Shown here in pieces: positions 8,379-17,721 of a stretch of 64,000 bases of DNA. Location of the stretch: the NCBI RefSeq assembly GCF_013744875.1, contig NZ_CP059399.1, forward strand, positions 2,294,001-2,358,000, written 5' to 3'. The stretch's first letter is position 1; the number at the start of each line of letters is the position of its first letter. This DNA comes from Nocardia huaxiensis (GTDB lineage Bacteria; Actinomycetota; Actinomycetes; Mycobacteriales; Mycobacteriaceae). The notes below the pieces were generated by a model. The model saw only the letters and a list, made by a program, of their open reading frames with translations, made no database searches and had not been told where the DNA came from. The position numbers and the translations under genes were made by a program.

Positions 8379-10012
8379 GCGGCTGTGGCCGAGCGGCGGA
8401 GTTTGCCGGAGGACGTTTTCGGGAGGGCGCCGGGGCCCAGGACGGTGACGCTGCGGGGGCGGACGCCTACCTCGGAGAAGACGGCGTGGACTATGTCGTG
8501 TTCTATGCGTTTTACTTCGTTGGGGTTTTGGAAGTCGTTGCTTTCCACTACTACGGCGAAGCTTTCGCGTTTGTGGCCGGCGTCGAGGCGGACGGCTACC
8601 GCGTTGCCGGGGCGGACGCCCTTGATGCGGAGGGCGGCTCGTTCTATGTCGGTGGGGTAGATGTTGCGGCCGCCCATGATGATGACGTCCTTCATGCGGC
8701 CGCAGACCACCACCAGGCCGTCTTCGGTGAAGTAGCCGATGTCGCCGGTGTCGAGCCAGCCTTCGGGGTCGAGGGCGGGGCGGAAGCCGTTGGTGGTGAC
8801 GTAGCCGGAAGTTACTGCGGGGCCGCGGAGTTCGATGATGCCCACGGAGCGGACGGGGAGGGGCTGGCCTTCGTGGTCGACTACGCGGCCTTCCAGGTTG
8901 TCGACGAGGTAGCCGAGGGTGGGGAGGCGGCGGAGGTTGCCGTGGTGGTGTTCGGGATGGCGGACGGGGACCGCCTTGCCGAGGGCCTCCAGGAGGTCGG
9001 CATCGACCACGTCGAGGACCTGGCCGAGGCCGGGATCCGGAATCGACACGGCCAGTGTGGTTTCGGCCATGCCGTAGACCGGGGTGAGGGCCATGGGGTT
9101 GAGGCCGAAGCGTTTTCCGGCGGCGGCGAGGGTGTCCATGGTGTCGGCGTCCACGGGCTCCGCGCCGTTCCACATGTAGCGGACACTGCTCAGGTCGATG
9201 GTGCCGTCGTCGGCGTTGCGGAGTTTGCGGGCCAGCAGGGAGTAGGCGAAATTCGGTGCGGCGGTGACTGTTCCGCGGTACTTGGAGATGAGTTCGGCCC
9301 ACAGGATGGGGCGCATGAGGAAGTCGAGCGGGGTCACGCACACCACTTCGGCGCCGAACTGCATTGGCACGGAGAGGAATCCGACCATGCCCATATCGTG
9401 GAACAGGGGTAGCCAGCTGATCATGACGTCGGCGTCGAGCTGGAATTTCACTCGGTCGAACATGGCGTAGGCGTTGACGAAGAAGTTTCCGTGCGTGATG
9501 CGGACGGCCTTGGGGATGCCGGTGGAGCCGGATGTCAACTGCTGCAGGGCGATATCGGCCTCGCCGGTGGGCAGCGGGTCGATGGCCGCGCCCGCGCGCA
9601 TCTGCTCCATGGTCACCACGGCGATACCGCGTTCGCGCAGTAGAGGTTCCGCGACCTCGAACGGTGCGCCGAGAATGACAGCGCGGGCCTCGATCATGTT
9701 CAGCACGGTTTCGGTGTCGCGCGCCCACACCTCCAGATCGGTGCGCGGGGTCGGCTGATGCAGCATGGTGATGGAGGCCCCGCGCATCCACACGGCCTGA
9801 CAGGCGGGGGCGATATCGACCGGCATCCCGGCCAGCACCCCCACCGCGTCGCCGTGGCCGATGCCCGCCGCGGCGAGCCCACCCGCCATGTGCCGGGCGA
9901 TGTCGTGGATTTCGCCCCAGGTCTGCCGCAGCGGCGCGTCCGGTTCCCCGGTCACCAGTCCACGTTCGGAAACCTGCGCTGTCGCATACATTTCATCGGT
10001 GAAGCGGCTCAT
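8366..10012 (-). CDS. Fatty-acyl-AMP ligase (FadD-type, ANL superfamily)
   Basis: A 548-residue adenylating enzyme that would activate a fatty acid as acyl-AMP. Motifs: the ATP loop TSGSTG (160-165), YGMAETTL, a GYxxxN/D...[10 protein letters not shown] block, [16 protein letters not shown], and the C-terminal [11 protein letters not shown] lysine. The FAAL-typical form of the adenylation core ([11 protein letters not shown], then [14 protein letters not shown]) separates it from ordinary CoA ligases. AGGAGTGCCCG precedes the ATG. No polyketide synthase, NRPS or acyl carrier gene lies next to it, so the acceptor must be encoded elsewhere. Confidence 0.85.
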   Translation of the reverse strand: MSRFTDEMYATAQVSERGLVTGEPDAPLRQTWGEIHDIARHMAGGLAAAGIGHGDAVGVLAGMPVDIAPACQAVWMRGASITMLHQPTPRTDLEVWARDTETVLNMIEARAVILGAPFEVAEPLLRERGIAVVTMEQMRAGAAIDPLPTGEADIALQQLTSGSTGIPKAVRITHGNFFVNAYAMFDRVKFQLDADVMISWLPLFHDMGMVGFLSVPMQFGAEVVCVTPLDFLMRPILWAELISKYRGTVTAAPNFAYSLLARKLRNADDGTIDLSSVRYMWNGAEPVDADTMDTLAAAGKRFGLNPMALTPVYGMAETTLAVSIPDPGLGQVLDVVDADLLEALGKAVPVRHPEHHHGNLRRLPTLGYLVDNLEGRVVDHEGQPLPVRSVGIIELRGPAVTSGYVTTNGFRPALDPEGWLDTGDIGYFTEDGLVVVCGRMKDVIIMGGRNIYPTDIERAALRIKGVRPGNAVAVRLDAGHKRESFAVVVESNDFQNPNEVKRIEHDIVHAVFSEVGVRPRSVTVLGPGALPKTSSGKLRRSATAAHLT

Positions 10013-10112
10013 CGGGCACTCCTCGCACGGTCGCCAACATCTCCACTATCCCGCCATAGCGAGGTGCTGTTAACCGATTCGCCGATGTCCGCCGCATGCG
10101 AACCTGCGAGGG

Positions 10113-11285
10113 TCAGCGCAGGTTTCGGACTGCTCCGGCGAAACGGTCGAGGTCGTCGAAGCTCACGAAACAGTGTGGGGAGGCGCGCACCACCGACGAC
10201 AGGCCGCGGGCCGTCATATCCAGCAGCGTGGAGGAACGGTGGCTGACGGTGACCGTGATGGACTGGCCGGCCAGCCGGTCGCGGACCTCGACCGGCTCCA
10301 GGCCGTCGACGGTGAAGGACACGATGCCCGCGTGCTGCACACCGGCATCGCGGACCGTGACCCCGGGGATCTCGGATAGAGCTGCGCGCAGGTGCCGGGC
10401 ACGCTCGGCAATGGCCTCGTAGACCAGCCCGGGTCCGAGGTCCAGCAGGTAGCGCACCGCCGCGCCCAAGCCGAGGCGGGCCGCGACATCGCACTCCCAG
10501 AATTCGAAGCGGCTCGCGTCGGCTGCCACGCGGTAGGCGCCGGGGGCGGTCCATTCGGCGCTGTGCAGGTCGAGGCGGGCGGGTTCGAGCGTGCGGGCGA
10601 GCTCCGGACGCACGTACAGGAAGCCCGTGCCGCGTGGGCCGCGCAGCCATTTGCGCCCGGTAGCGGACAGGGCGTCCACATCCAGCGCCGCCACATCGAG
10701 AGGCAGCTGACCGGCCGACTGGCAGGCGTCCGCGATCACCAGCGCGCCCGCCTTCCGGGCGATGGCGGCGGCCTCCGCGATCGGATTCGCCAGGCCGCCA
10801 TTGGTCGGAACATGCAGCAGCGACACCAGTTTCACGCGTTCGTCGACCAGGGTCTCGAGGGCCTCGAGGTCGAGCTGCCCGGTGCTGTCGCCGGGGATGG
10901 ATTCCACGGTGGCGCCGGTCTGCCGGGCCCGCTGCAGGGCGGCGATGGCATTGCTGGCGTAGTCCGCGCCGGAGATGAGAATGCGGTCGCCGGGAGCCAG
11001 CGGGACCGAGTAGAAGAAGTCGGTCCAGGAACGGCTCGCGCTGTCGCTGAGCGCGATGGATTCGGCGTCGGCATTGATGAGCCTGCCGATATCGGTTTTG
11101 ACGGCGTGCAGGTCATCCAGGCGTTCATTCGCTGCCCGATAGCCGCCGACCTCGGCCTCGCGCCGCAGATGCGCGATCTGGGTGTCCAGGACGACGGTGG
11201 CCGGCAGCGAGGAACCGGCACTGTCCAGGAAGACTTTGTCTTCGCAACCGGGAGTGTCGGCGCGGAGCTGCGCGAGATTCAGCAT
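10113..11285 (-). CDS. egtE: Ergothioneine biosynthesis PLP lyase EgtE
   Basis: A 390-residue class V aminotransferase-fold enzyme. It would cleave the C-S bond of hercynylcysteine sulfoxide to give ergothioneine, the last pathway step. PLP residues visible: Asp186 in IADACQSAG and the Schiff-base Lys212 in SATGRKWLRGPRG. VFLDSAGSSLPA near residue 18 is typical of the EgtE/cysteine-desulfurase-like group. It is divergent from egtA-B-C-D with a 200-bp shared promoter gap, unlike the mycobacterial arrangement where egtE lies on the same strand. The assignment rests on fold plus location beside the other four genes. Confidence 0.9.
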   Translation of the reverse strand: MLNLAQLRADTPGCEDKVFLDSAGSSLPATVVLDTQIAHLRREAEVGGYRAANERLDDLHAVKTDIGRLINADAESIALSDSASRSWTDFFYSVPLAPGDRILISGADYASNAIAALQRARQTGATVESIPGDSTGQLDLEALETLVDERVKLVSLLHVPTNGGLANPIAEAAAIARKAGALVIADACQSAGQLPLDVAALDVDALSATGRKWLRGPRGTGFLYVRPELARTLEPARLDLHSAEWTAPGAYRVAADASRFEFWECDVAARLGLGAAVRYLLDLGPGLVYEAIAERARHLRAALSEIPGVTVRDAGVQHAGIVSFTVDGLEPVEVRDRLAGQSITVTVSHRSSTLLDMTARGLSSVVRASPHCFVSFDDLDRFAGAVRNLR

Positions 11286-11485
11286 GTGGGCGAGGGTAGC
11301 GCGTCGGGACGGCCGCCGGGTTTCGCCGGTGGAATGCGTGGAATCGATTCTGCCACATGGGCGGAATCAACCATGTCGATCACAGTGTTCACTGTTTCGT
11401 CAGGTTCGCTTGTCGGTGTTGCTCGCTACCCTGGTTTGATCGGTGTCCGCGCGGGCGCCGGTGGGGGGAGGAGTTGGAGGTTGGA

Positions 11486-12793
11486 ATGTCTGTCACCGCA
11501 TCTCCTGCTGATCTATCGCGCGCATTCGCCTCTGCCGACGGTCGATGTCGGCAGCTACCGGCGGGTGAATTCTCCTCGCGTGCAGCAGCTGAGGCTTATA
11601 TCGGAGGTGTCTGTTTCAAGCAGGGCCCACCGAGTCTGATCGGCGCCGAACTGGAGTGGCTCACCGCGCAGGGTGAGTATTCGGCGTCCGCCCCGCGTCC
11701 GGAATTGAGCCGGCTCGCCGACGCGCTCGGACCGTATGCGCCACGGTCCCTCGACCCAGAGTCCCCCGCCCTGGCACTGCCCGGGGGCAGCCGGATCACC
11801 ATCGAACCCGGCGGTCAGATCGAACTGTCCAGTGCCCCGTTCGGCACCTCCGCCGAACTCTGCGAGAGCCTGCGAATCGACGCGGCCCGCCTGCGAGAAC
11901 TTCTCGAAACTCGCGATATCCGAACCTTTTCCGCCGCCGCGGACGCCTTCCGCCCGCCGCGCCGGCTGCTCCAGCTGCCGCGCTACTGCGCCATGGAGAA
12001 CGCCTTCGCCAATATCGGGCCCTTCGGCGCGCTCATGATGTGCAATACCGCCGCCACCCAGGTGAGCGTGGACGCCGGGGCCGATGCCGAGGAGATCGCC
12101 GCCCGCTGGACCGCGCTGTACACCATCGGCCCGGCCTTGCTGGCTGCTTTCGCCTGTTCACCGACGCTGCGGGGCGCGCCGCCGGGGGAGTGGGCGTCGC
12201 AGCGCATGCGGGCCTGGCTGCGCCTGGATCATCTGCGCACCCGGCCGTCCGTGCACGACTGGCCGGGGCCGCTCGCCGGGTACGGGCACTGGGCGCTGGA
12301 TGTGCCGCTGCTGTGCGTCCGCTCCGAAGGCGAGGACTGGTCGCCGCCGCCGGGGGCCACCTTCGCCGATTGGCTGTGCGGGGCGCTGGACGACGAGCTC
12401 GGCCGCCGGCCCGATCGCGCCGATCTCGACTATCACCTGACCACGGTGTTTCCGCCGGTGCGGGCCGCCGGGCATCTCGAGGTGCGCTACCTCGACGCCC
12501 AGCCGGGTGACTCCTGGTCGGTGCCGGTGTACGCCGTCGACGCGCTCATGTCCACGCCCGCAACCGTTTCCGAGGCCACGACCCTCGCCAAGTCGGTGGC
12601 GGAGATGTGGTCGGAGGCCGCCCGCTACGGGCTCGCGGATCCCGAATTGCGCGCTGTCGCAGTGGCGCTGCTGGAACTGGCCGCCGCGCACGCCGCAACC
12701 GCCACCGCCGCCCGCGAATTGGATGCCGCCGCGCAGCGATGCCGTGGCGGCCGCACGCCTCTCGAAGATTTCGAATCCGGAGTTCTCTCATGA
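11486..12793 (+). CDS. egtA: Gamma-glutamylcysteine ligase EgtA
   Basis: A 435-residue ATP-dependent ligase of the plant-type GCS2 family. It makes gamma-glutamylcysteine, the sulfur donor for EgtB. Visible marks: GAELEWLT near residue 50 (Glu metal ligands), GGQIELSSAPF (substrate and metal loop), YCAMENAFANIGPFGALMM, and the conserved HLEVRYLDAQPGDSW segment late in the protein. The start at 11486 follows GGAGGAGTTGGAGG; a longer reading from 11357 is not family-like. It overlaps egtB by ATGA, so translation is coupled. Confidence 0.93.
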   Translation: MSVTASPADLSRAFASADGRCRQLPAGEFSSRAAAEAYIGGVCFKQGPPSLIGAELEWLTAQGEYSASAPRPELSRLADALGPYAPRSLDPESPALALPGGSRITIEPGGQIELSSAPFGTSAELCESLRIDAARLRELLETRDIRTFSAAADAFRPPRRLLQLPRYCAMENAFANIGPFGALMMCNTAATQVSVDAGADAEEIAARWTALYTIGPALLAAFACSPTLRGAPPGEWASQRMRAWLRLDHLRTRPSVHDWPGPLAGYGHWALDVPLLCVRSEGEDWSPPPGATFADWLCGALDDELGRRPDRADLDYHLTTVFPPVRAAGHLEVRYLDAQPGDSWSVPVYAVDALMSTPATVSEATTLAKSVAEMWSEAARYGLADPELRAVAVALLELAAAHAATATAARELDAAAQRCRGGRTPLEDFESGVLS

Positions 12794-14133
12794 CTGTTCA
12801 GCACCTGCCGGGCACCGATCGTGCCGAGACCGAACGCCTGCGCGAGCGAATTGCGGAAGTCCTGGAACGTGCCCGCCGCCGCACCGTCGGCCTCACCGAC
12901 TGTGTGGACGAAGCCGAACTGGTGGCCCAGCATTCGCGCATCATGAGCCCGCTGGTGTGGGATCTCGCGCATATCGGCAATCAGGAAGAGTTGTGGCTGG
13001 TGCGCGATGTGGGCGGCCGGGAACCGGTGCGCCAGGACATCGATCACCTTTACGACGCCTTCAAGCATGCACGCGCGGATCGTCCCGCACTGCCGCTGCT
13101 GGATCCCGCGCAGGCCCGCGACTATGTGGGCACCGTGCGGGAGAAGGTGTGGGATGTGCTGGAGCGCAGCCCATTACAGGGTGACGCCCTGGTAGCGGGT
13201 GGCTTCGCCTTCGGCATGATCGCCCAGCACGAGCAGCAGCACGACGAAACCATGCTGGCCACCCATCAGCTGCGAACCGGTGACGCGGTGCTCGCGGCTC
13301 CCGCACCGCCGGCCGCGAAGCTGAGCGTCAGCGGTGAAGTGGTAATCCCCGCAGGCGAATTCATCATGGGCACCGACACCGACCCGTGGGCGCTGGACAA
13401 TGAGCGGCCCGCACATCCGGTGCATGTTCCCGGTTTCGCCATCGACGCCGCCCCCATCACCAATGAGCAGTACCTCGCCTTCATGGCGGATGGCGGTTAC
13501 GACCGCCCTGAACTGTGGTCCGAACGCGGCTGGACGCACCGCGTCGAAGCCGGTCTCACCTCGCCGCAGTTCTGGGAGCAGGATGGTGGCGGCCGTTGGT
13601 GGCGAAGGAGTTTCGGCGTCATGCAGCCGTTGCGTCCGCACCAGCCGGTGGTCCACGTCTGCTGGTTCGAGGCCGAGGCGTATGCCAACTGGGCGGGCAA
13701 ACGCCTCCCCACCGAAGCCGAATGGGAGAAGGCCGCCCGCCACGACCCCGCGACCGGCCGCTCCCACCGCTACCCCTGGGGCGACACCGACCCCAACGTG
13801 TACCTCGCCAACCTCGGCCAGCACCACCTGGAACCGGCCGACGTAGGCGCGTACCCGGAAGGCGCATCCGCCCTGGGCGTTCACCAGCTGATCGGCGACG
13901 TCTGGGAGTGGACCTCTTCAGGTTTCACCCCCTACCCCGGCTTCAAAGCCTTCCCCTACGCGGAGTACTCCGAGGTCTTCCACGGCGGCGACTACAAGGT
14001 CCTTCGAGGCGGCTCCTTCGCCGCCGACCAGGTGGCGGTGCGAGGCACCTTCCGCAACTGGGACCACCCCATCCGCCGCCAGATCTTCTCCGGCTTCCGC
14101 CTGGCCCGAGACCTCCGCCCGGAGGACCTCTGA
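12790..14133 (+). CDS. egtB: Hercynine oxygenase EgtB
   Basis: A 447-residue non-haem iron sulfoxide synthase. It joins gamma-glutamylcysteine and hercynine with O2. The N-terminal DinB-like domain carries the three iron ligands His61, His147 and His151 (HIGNQEE and HEQQHDE). The C-terminal FGE-sulfatase domain (about 185-445) shows GEFIMGTD, FEAEAYANWAGKRLPTEAEWE, GDVWEWTSS and VLRGGSF. The start codon sits inside the egtA stop (ATGA). The egtC ATG overlaps its stop (TGATG), so the four genes form one coupled operon. Confidence 0.95.
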   Translation: MTVQHLPGTDRAETERLRERIAEVLERARRRTVGLTDCVDEAELVAQHSRIMSPLVWDLAHIGNQEELWLVRDVGGREPVRQDIDHLYDAFKHARADRPALPLLDPAQARDYVGTVREKVWDVLERSPLQGDALVAGGFAFGMIAQHEQQHDETMLATHQLRTGDAVLAAPAPPAAKLSVSGEVVIPAGEFIMGTDTDPWALDNERPAHPVHVPGFAIDAAPITNEQYLAFMADGGYDRPELWSERGWTHRVEAGLTSPQFWEQDGGGRWWRRSFGVMQPLRPHQPVVHVCWFEAEAYANWAGKRLPTEAEWEKAARHDPATGRSHRYPWGDTDPNVYLANLGQHHLEPADVGAYPEGASALGVHQLIGDVWEWTSSGFTPYPGFKAFPYAEYSEVFHGGDYKVLRGGSFAADQVAVRGTFRNWDHPIRRQIFSGFRLARDLRPEDL

Positions 14134-15347
14134 TGTGCCGCCACCTCGCCTACCTCGGCCCGCCCACCTCCGTGGGTGACCTCCTGACGAGAGGCCCGCA
14201 CTCCCTGCTCACTCAATCCTGGGCACCCCGCGAAATGCGCGGCGGCGGAACGATCAATGCCGACGGCTTCGGTGTCGCCTGGTGGCTGCCCGTCCCGTCC
14301 GCCCCGGAAGACCATGGCGCGGGTGTCATCTGGCACGGCGGCGCACCCCAGGACCCGGTGGACGCGCAGCGCGACGGCGCGTCGGCTCCTGCCCGGGGGT
14401 CGGCCGCTACGCAGGAAACTGCCGAATCCGCTCGCCCGACCGCGCCGGGGCTTCGAGTCAGCCGCTATCGCAATGCCGCGCCGATATGGACCGACCCGGC
14501 GGTGGAAGAGATACTGCCGCAATTGCGTTCGTCGGCCGTGCTGGCGGCGATCCGCTCCGCGACGGTGGGCATGCCGGTGGAGCGGGCGGCCTGTGCGCCA
14601 TTCACCCACGGCCGCTGGGCTTTCAGTCACAACGGCGCGATTCCGGATTGGCGGCGGGCGCTGACCGCTATTGCGGCGCGATGCGGTTCGCCGTCACTGC
14701 TCGAGGCGGAATCGCTGACGGATTCGGCGGCGCTGTGGGTCATTCTGCGCGGACTGCTCGAAGGCGCTGCCTCGCCCGACGGGGAAAGAGTCACTGCCGC
14801 ATCGCATGTGGACGAAACCGAGAATTCGGGAGCGGCGAGTGCGGCTGGGGCGTCCGCCTCGGCCACAGGGGAGGACGGGCCGATTCGATCGGAGGCGCAC
14901 ACCGGCTCCTTCGGGACCGCGGCGTCGTACGGGTCGGCGGTGAGCGTGACCGTCACCTCGGGTTCTCCGCCGGAGGTGCGGAGCTGGAGCTGGGGGCACA
15001 GTGACAGTGATGTGCCGCAGGCGCGCGAGCATGCGTCGAATACCAGTGCAAGGGTCAGGGGGCTTGCGCCGGATGTCGCACTGCGGTGGGTGGTTTCGGC
15101 CGTGCTGGCGGAATCGCCCAGGGCGCGGCTGAATCTACTGCTGGGGGATGGGGAGACGGTGTGGGCCACTACGTGGCATCACTCGTTGTCGATTTTGGTG
15201 ACCGATGAGTTCGCCGTGGTGGCCTCGGAACCGTATGACGATGATCCGCGCTGGGAGGCGATCGGGGATCGGATGCTGGTGGAGGTTCGGCCGGGGTGGA
15301 AGTCGGTGCGATCGCTTGACATTGAGACTGGAAGGGCCACTTCATGA
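14133..15347 (+). CDS. egtC: Gamma-glutamyl hercynylcysteine sulfoxide hydrolase EgtC, enlarged
   Basis: A 404-residue class II glutamine amidotransferase-like hydrolase that removes glutamate from the EgtB product. The N-terminus is MCRHLAYLGPP with nucleophile Cys2, followed by INADGFGVAWW and the SHNGAIPDWR loop (165-173). Known EgtC proteins are about 230-260 residues. The excess lies in two Ala/Ser/Gly/Thr-rich stretches, about 57-105 and 213-312, in loops between conserved blocks. No frameshift or stop is present. The reading frame is supported by overlaps with both egtB and egtD. Confidence 0.9.
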   Translation: MCRHLAYLGPPTSVGDLLTRGPHSLLTQSWAPREMRGGGTINADGFGVAWWLPVPSAPEDHGAGVIWHGGAPQDPVDAQRDGASAPARGSAATQETAESARPTAPGLRVSRYRNAAPIWTDPAVEEILPQLRSSAVLAAIRSATVGMPVERAACAPFTHGRWAFSHNGAIPDWRRALTAIAARCGSPSLLEAESLTDSAALWVILRGLLEGAASPDGERVTAASHVDETENSGAASAAGASASATGEDGPIRSEAHTGSFGTAASYGSAVSVTVTSGSPPEVRSWSWGHSDSDVPQAREHASNTSARVRGLAPDVALRWVVSAVLAESPRARLNLLLGDGETVWATTWHHSLSILVTDEFAVVASEPYDDDPRWEAIGDRMLVEVRPGWKSVRSLDIETGRATS

Positions 15348-16315
15348 GTGCGGCTACGTTCGAGATCCATTTGACCGATGAAGATTTGACCGCCGCGCTG
15401 CGGGGGGATGTGCAGGCGGGGTTGACCGCTTCGCCGAAGTCGTTGCCTCCGAAGTGGTTTTACGACGCGCGCGGGAGTGAGCTGTTCGAGAAGATCACGG
15501 AGTTGCCGGAGTACTACCCGACTCGGACCGAGCGGGCGCTGCTGGAACGCGTGGTGGGCGAGATCGCGCAGGTCGCGCAGGCCGAGGTGCTGGTGGAGCT
15601 GGGGGCCGGATCGGCGGCCAAGACCCGGCTGCTGCTGGACGCGCTCACCTCCGGTGGGCCATTGAAGAAGTATGTGCCGCAGGATGTTTCGGTGTCCGCG
15701 CTACGCGGTGCAGCGGATGAGGTGGCGCACGAGTTTCCGGGGCTGGCCGTGCACGGGGTGGTGAGCGACTTCACCGCCACGCTGGAGAACCTGCCCCGGG
15801 GCGGGCGGCGGATGATCGCCTTCCTGGGCGGCACCATCGGAAACCTGGTCCCGGACGAGCGGGCGGAGTTCCTGGCGGGCATCCACGATGTCCTGGAGCC
15901 GGGGGAGCAGCTGCTGCTCGGCGCGGGACTGGTGATCGATCCCGCCGTCCTGGTCCCCGCGTACGACGATGCCGCCGGCGTCACCGCCGAGTTCAATCGC
16001 AATGTGCTGCATGTGCTCAACGCGCGACTCGGCGCGAACTTCGAGCCGGAACGGTTCGAGCACATCGCCCTCTGGGATGCCGAGAACGAGTGGATCGAGA
16101 TGCGCCTCGAAGCCACCGCCGACATGGTGGTCACCATCCCCGAACTCGACCTGACCGTCGAGTTCGCGGCGGGTGAGCAGATGCGCACCGAAATCTCGGC
16201 CAAGTTCCACCGCGACGGCTTCGAAACCGAGCTGGCCGCAGCCGGTTTCGCGACCGAGCGGGTCTGGACCGACCCCGACGACCGCTTCGCGCTGTTCCTG
16301 GCCGAGCGCCGCTGA
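15344..16315 (+). CDS. egtD: Histidine N-alpha-methyltransferase EgtD
   Basis: A 323-residue SAM-dependent enzyme that trimethylates histidine to hercynine, the first pathway step. The SAM loop is VELGAGSAAKTRLLLDAL (about residues 82-99). The family-specific start, PKSLPPKWFYDARGSELFEKIT then PEYYPTRTERALL, and the later GGTIGN loop are clear. Length matches EgtD (about 320). It overlaps egtC by ATGA. A 14-bp perfect inverted repeat at 16369-16406 follows the gene and may end the operon. Confidence 0.95.
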   Translation: MSAATFEIHLTDEDLTAALRGDVQAGLTASPKSLPPKWFYDARGSELFEKITELPEYYPTRTERALLERVVGEIAQVAQAEVLVELGAGSAAKTRLLLDALTSGGPLKKYVPQDVSVSALRGAADEVAHEFPGLAVHGVVSDFTATLENLPRGGRRMIAFLGGTIGNLVPDERAEFLAGIHDVLEPGEQLLLGAGLVIDPAVLVPAYDDAAGVTAEFNRNVLHVLNARLGANFEPERFEHIALWDAENEWIEMRLEATADMVVTIPELDLTVEFAAGEQMRTEISAKFHRDGFETELAAAGFATERVWTDPDDRFALFLAERR

Positions 16316-16368
16316 ACTCGCTCGGCGTATCCGGGATTTATCGAGCGCTTATCGGCTCCGCGGACGCT

Positions 16369-16406
16369 GAATGTCTCGACCGGTGTGTGGATCGGTCGAG
16401 ACATTC
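16369..16406. repeat. 14-bp perfect inverted repeat between egtD and the RDD gene
   Basis: GAATGTCTCGACCG (16369-16382) and CGGTCGAGACATTC (16393-16406) flank a 10-base loop. There is no U-tract, so a terminator is uncertain. The right arm ends a few bases before the ribosome binding site of the RDD-domain gene, which fits an operator or RNA hairpin equally well. Confidence 0.65.
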
Positions 16407-16424
16407 GGACGGGGAGTTATGCGC

Positions 16425-17033
16425 ATGGGTCAGGATCGGAGTCTTCGGTTCGCCTCGTGGCCGGCGCGCGTGGGCGCGGGTGCGATCGATCTGATATTCG
16501 CGGTGACGGTCATCGTGATCGCCCTGGCGTGTATGCGGTGGGCCGTCGATGCCTTGAAACCCGAACTGGGAGACCCCTACCCGGGGAAACCGGGCTACGT
16601 GGTCGGGTACGCGGGTCAGATCAGCCTCACCAAGAGGCTGATCCTGATTCTGCTGGTGCCCACGATCCTGGTCATCGTCACCGCGATCGGGTGGAACGTT
16701 GCGTTCCGGCAGGGTCGCCGGGGACAGTCGCTGGGTAAACAAGCCCTGGGATTGTGGCTGGTCGGCCTCGAGAGTGGACAGCCGGTGGGTGTGGGGCGGG
16801 CGCTGCTTCGGCAGATCGCGCACGCTGCCGATGCGATCCCGTGCTACCTGGGATATCTGTGGCCCCTGTGGGATGAACGCCGGCAAACCTTCGCGGACAA
16901 GATCGCTGCTACCGGCGTGGTCGTGGCCGCTCCCTGGGCATCGGCGAATTCGGCTGAGGCGCAAGACGATCCCACCCCTCGTGCACAGATGCGGGCGCGG
17001 ATGCGAGAGTCCCGCGGACCACGGTCATCCTGA
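16425..17033 (+). CDS. RDD-family membrane protein
   Basis: A 202-residue protein. Two hydrophobic segments (about 22-40 and 72-92) and a third weaker one (about 130-150) surround the RDD signature: an Arg-Val-Gly-Ala-Gly-Ala-Ile-Asp helix start, GRRGQSLGKQALGLWLV, and DERRQTFADKIAATGVV. The start at 16425 has GGGGAG eight bases upstream; 16419 is an alternative. RDD proteins have been linked to ion exchange and stress in a few bacteria, but most are uncharacterised. The C-terminal 35 residues are charged and cytoplasmic. Confidence 0.85.
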   Translation: MGQDRSLRFASWPARVGAGAIDLIFAVTVIVIALACMRWAVDALKPELGDPYPGKPGYVVGYAGQISLTKRLILILLVPTILVIVTAIGWNVAFRQGRRGQSLGKQALGLWLVGLESGQPVGVGRALLRQIAHAADAIPCYLGYLWPLWDERRQTFADKIAATGVVVAAPWASANSAEAQDDPTPRAQMRARMRESRGPRSS

Positions 17034-17062
17034 CGCCGCACCGTTCCCGGCGCCGCTGACCA

Positions 17063-17701
17063 CTACTTCTGGTCGGTGACCGCCGCCAGGAATTCCTGGA
17101 GTCCGCGCAGTTCTTCCCAGGCTGCGCGGACCTCGGTGGCGGCGCGCGGGGTGGTCAGCCAGTCCGGTGCGCCGAATTCCTTTCCGGCGGTGAGGGATTT
17201 GTGGCGGAGCAGGTCGATGCGGGGGTGGTCGATCGAGTAGCCCTTGGGTTTGGTGGCGAGTTTGTCGCCGCCGATCTGGTATCCGGCCGATTCGAGCCGG
17301 GCGAGGATGGCTTCCAGTTCCGCGCCGCGGACGTCGTCGTCGATGGCGGTGCGCAGGGCCGCCAGTTGTGCGGGGGACGCGGCGTAGAGGCCGCCGGCGA
17401 CGAACAGCCCCGCCGCGCTGATGTGCACGTACCAGCCGGAGGTCTGGGTGGTGTGCACGACCGCGCCCTGGTGAGTCTTGTAGGGGGACTTGTCTTTCGA
17501 GAAGCGCACGTCCCGGTACGGCCGGAAGATCTTGGCGGGTCCGAAATCCGGTTCGAGTTCGGCGACCAGGGCCAGCAGGGGGTCGCGGACGGACTCCTCC
17601 CACACCTTCTTGTTCGCGTTCCAGAAGGATTTGCTGTTGTCGGCTTCCAAATCCTCGTAGAAGTCGAGCCCGGTCAGGGGGAACCCGGTGAACTGCGCCA
17701 T
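17063..17701 (-). CDS. DUF2461 domain protein
   Basis: A 212-residue protein matching the DUF2461 (TIGR02453) pattern from end to end: an N-terminal F-T-G-F-P then GLDFYEDLEADNSKSFWNANK, then KIFRPYRDVRFSKDKSPYKT and GWYVHISAAGLFVAGGLY. The function of this widespread family is unknown. The start is set at 17701 where the conserved N-terminus begins; a longer reading to 18103 is out of register with the acidic gene upstream and Arg-rich. It is convergent with the RDD gene, with a 29-bp gap. Confidence 0.88.
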   Translation of the reverse strand: MAQFTGFPLTGLDFYEDLEADNSKSFWNANKKVWEESVRDPLLALVAELEPDFGPAKIFRPYRDVRFSKDKSPYKTHQGAVVHTTQTSGWYVHISAAGLFVAGGLYAASPAQLAALRTAIDDDVRGAELEAILARLESAGYQIGGDKLATKPKGYSIDHPRIDLLRHKSLTAGKEFGAPDWLTTPRAATEVRAAWEELRGLQEFLAAVTDQK

Positions 17702-17721
17702 GCGGCAACTATAGGAAACCG

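Noticed and set aside
13515..14132. In-frame extension of egtC into egtB
   Set aside because: The conserved EgtC N-terminus with Cys2 starts at 14133; upstream residues are an Arg/Pro-rich shadow of egtB.
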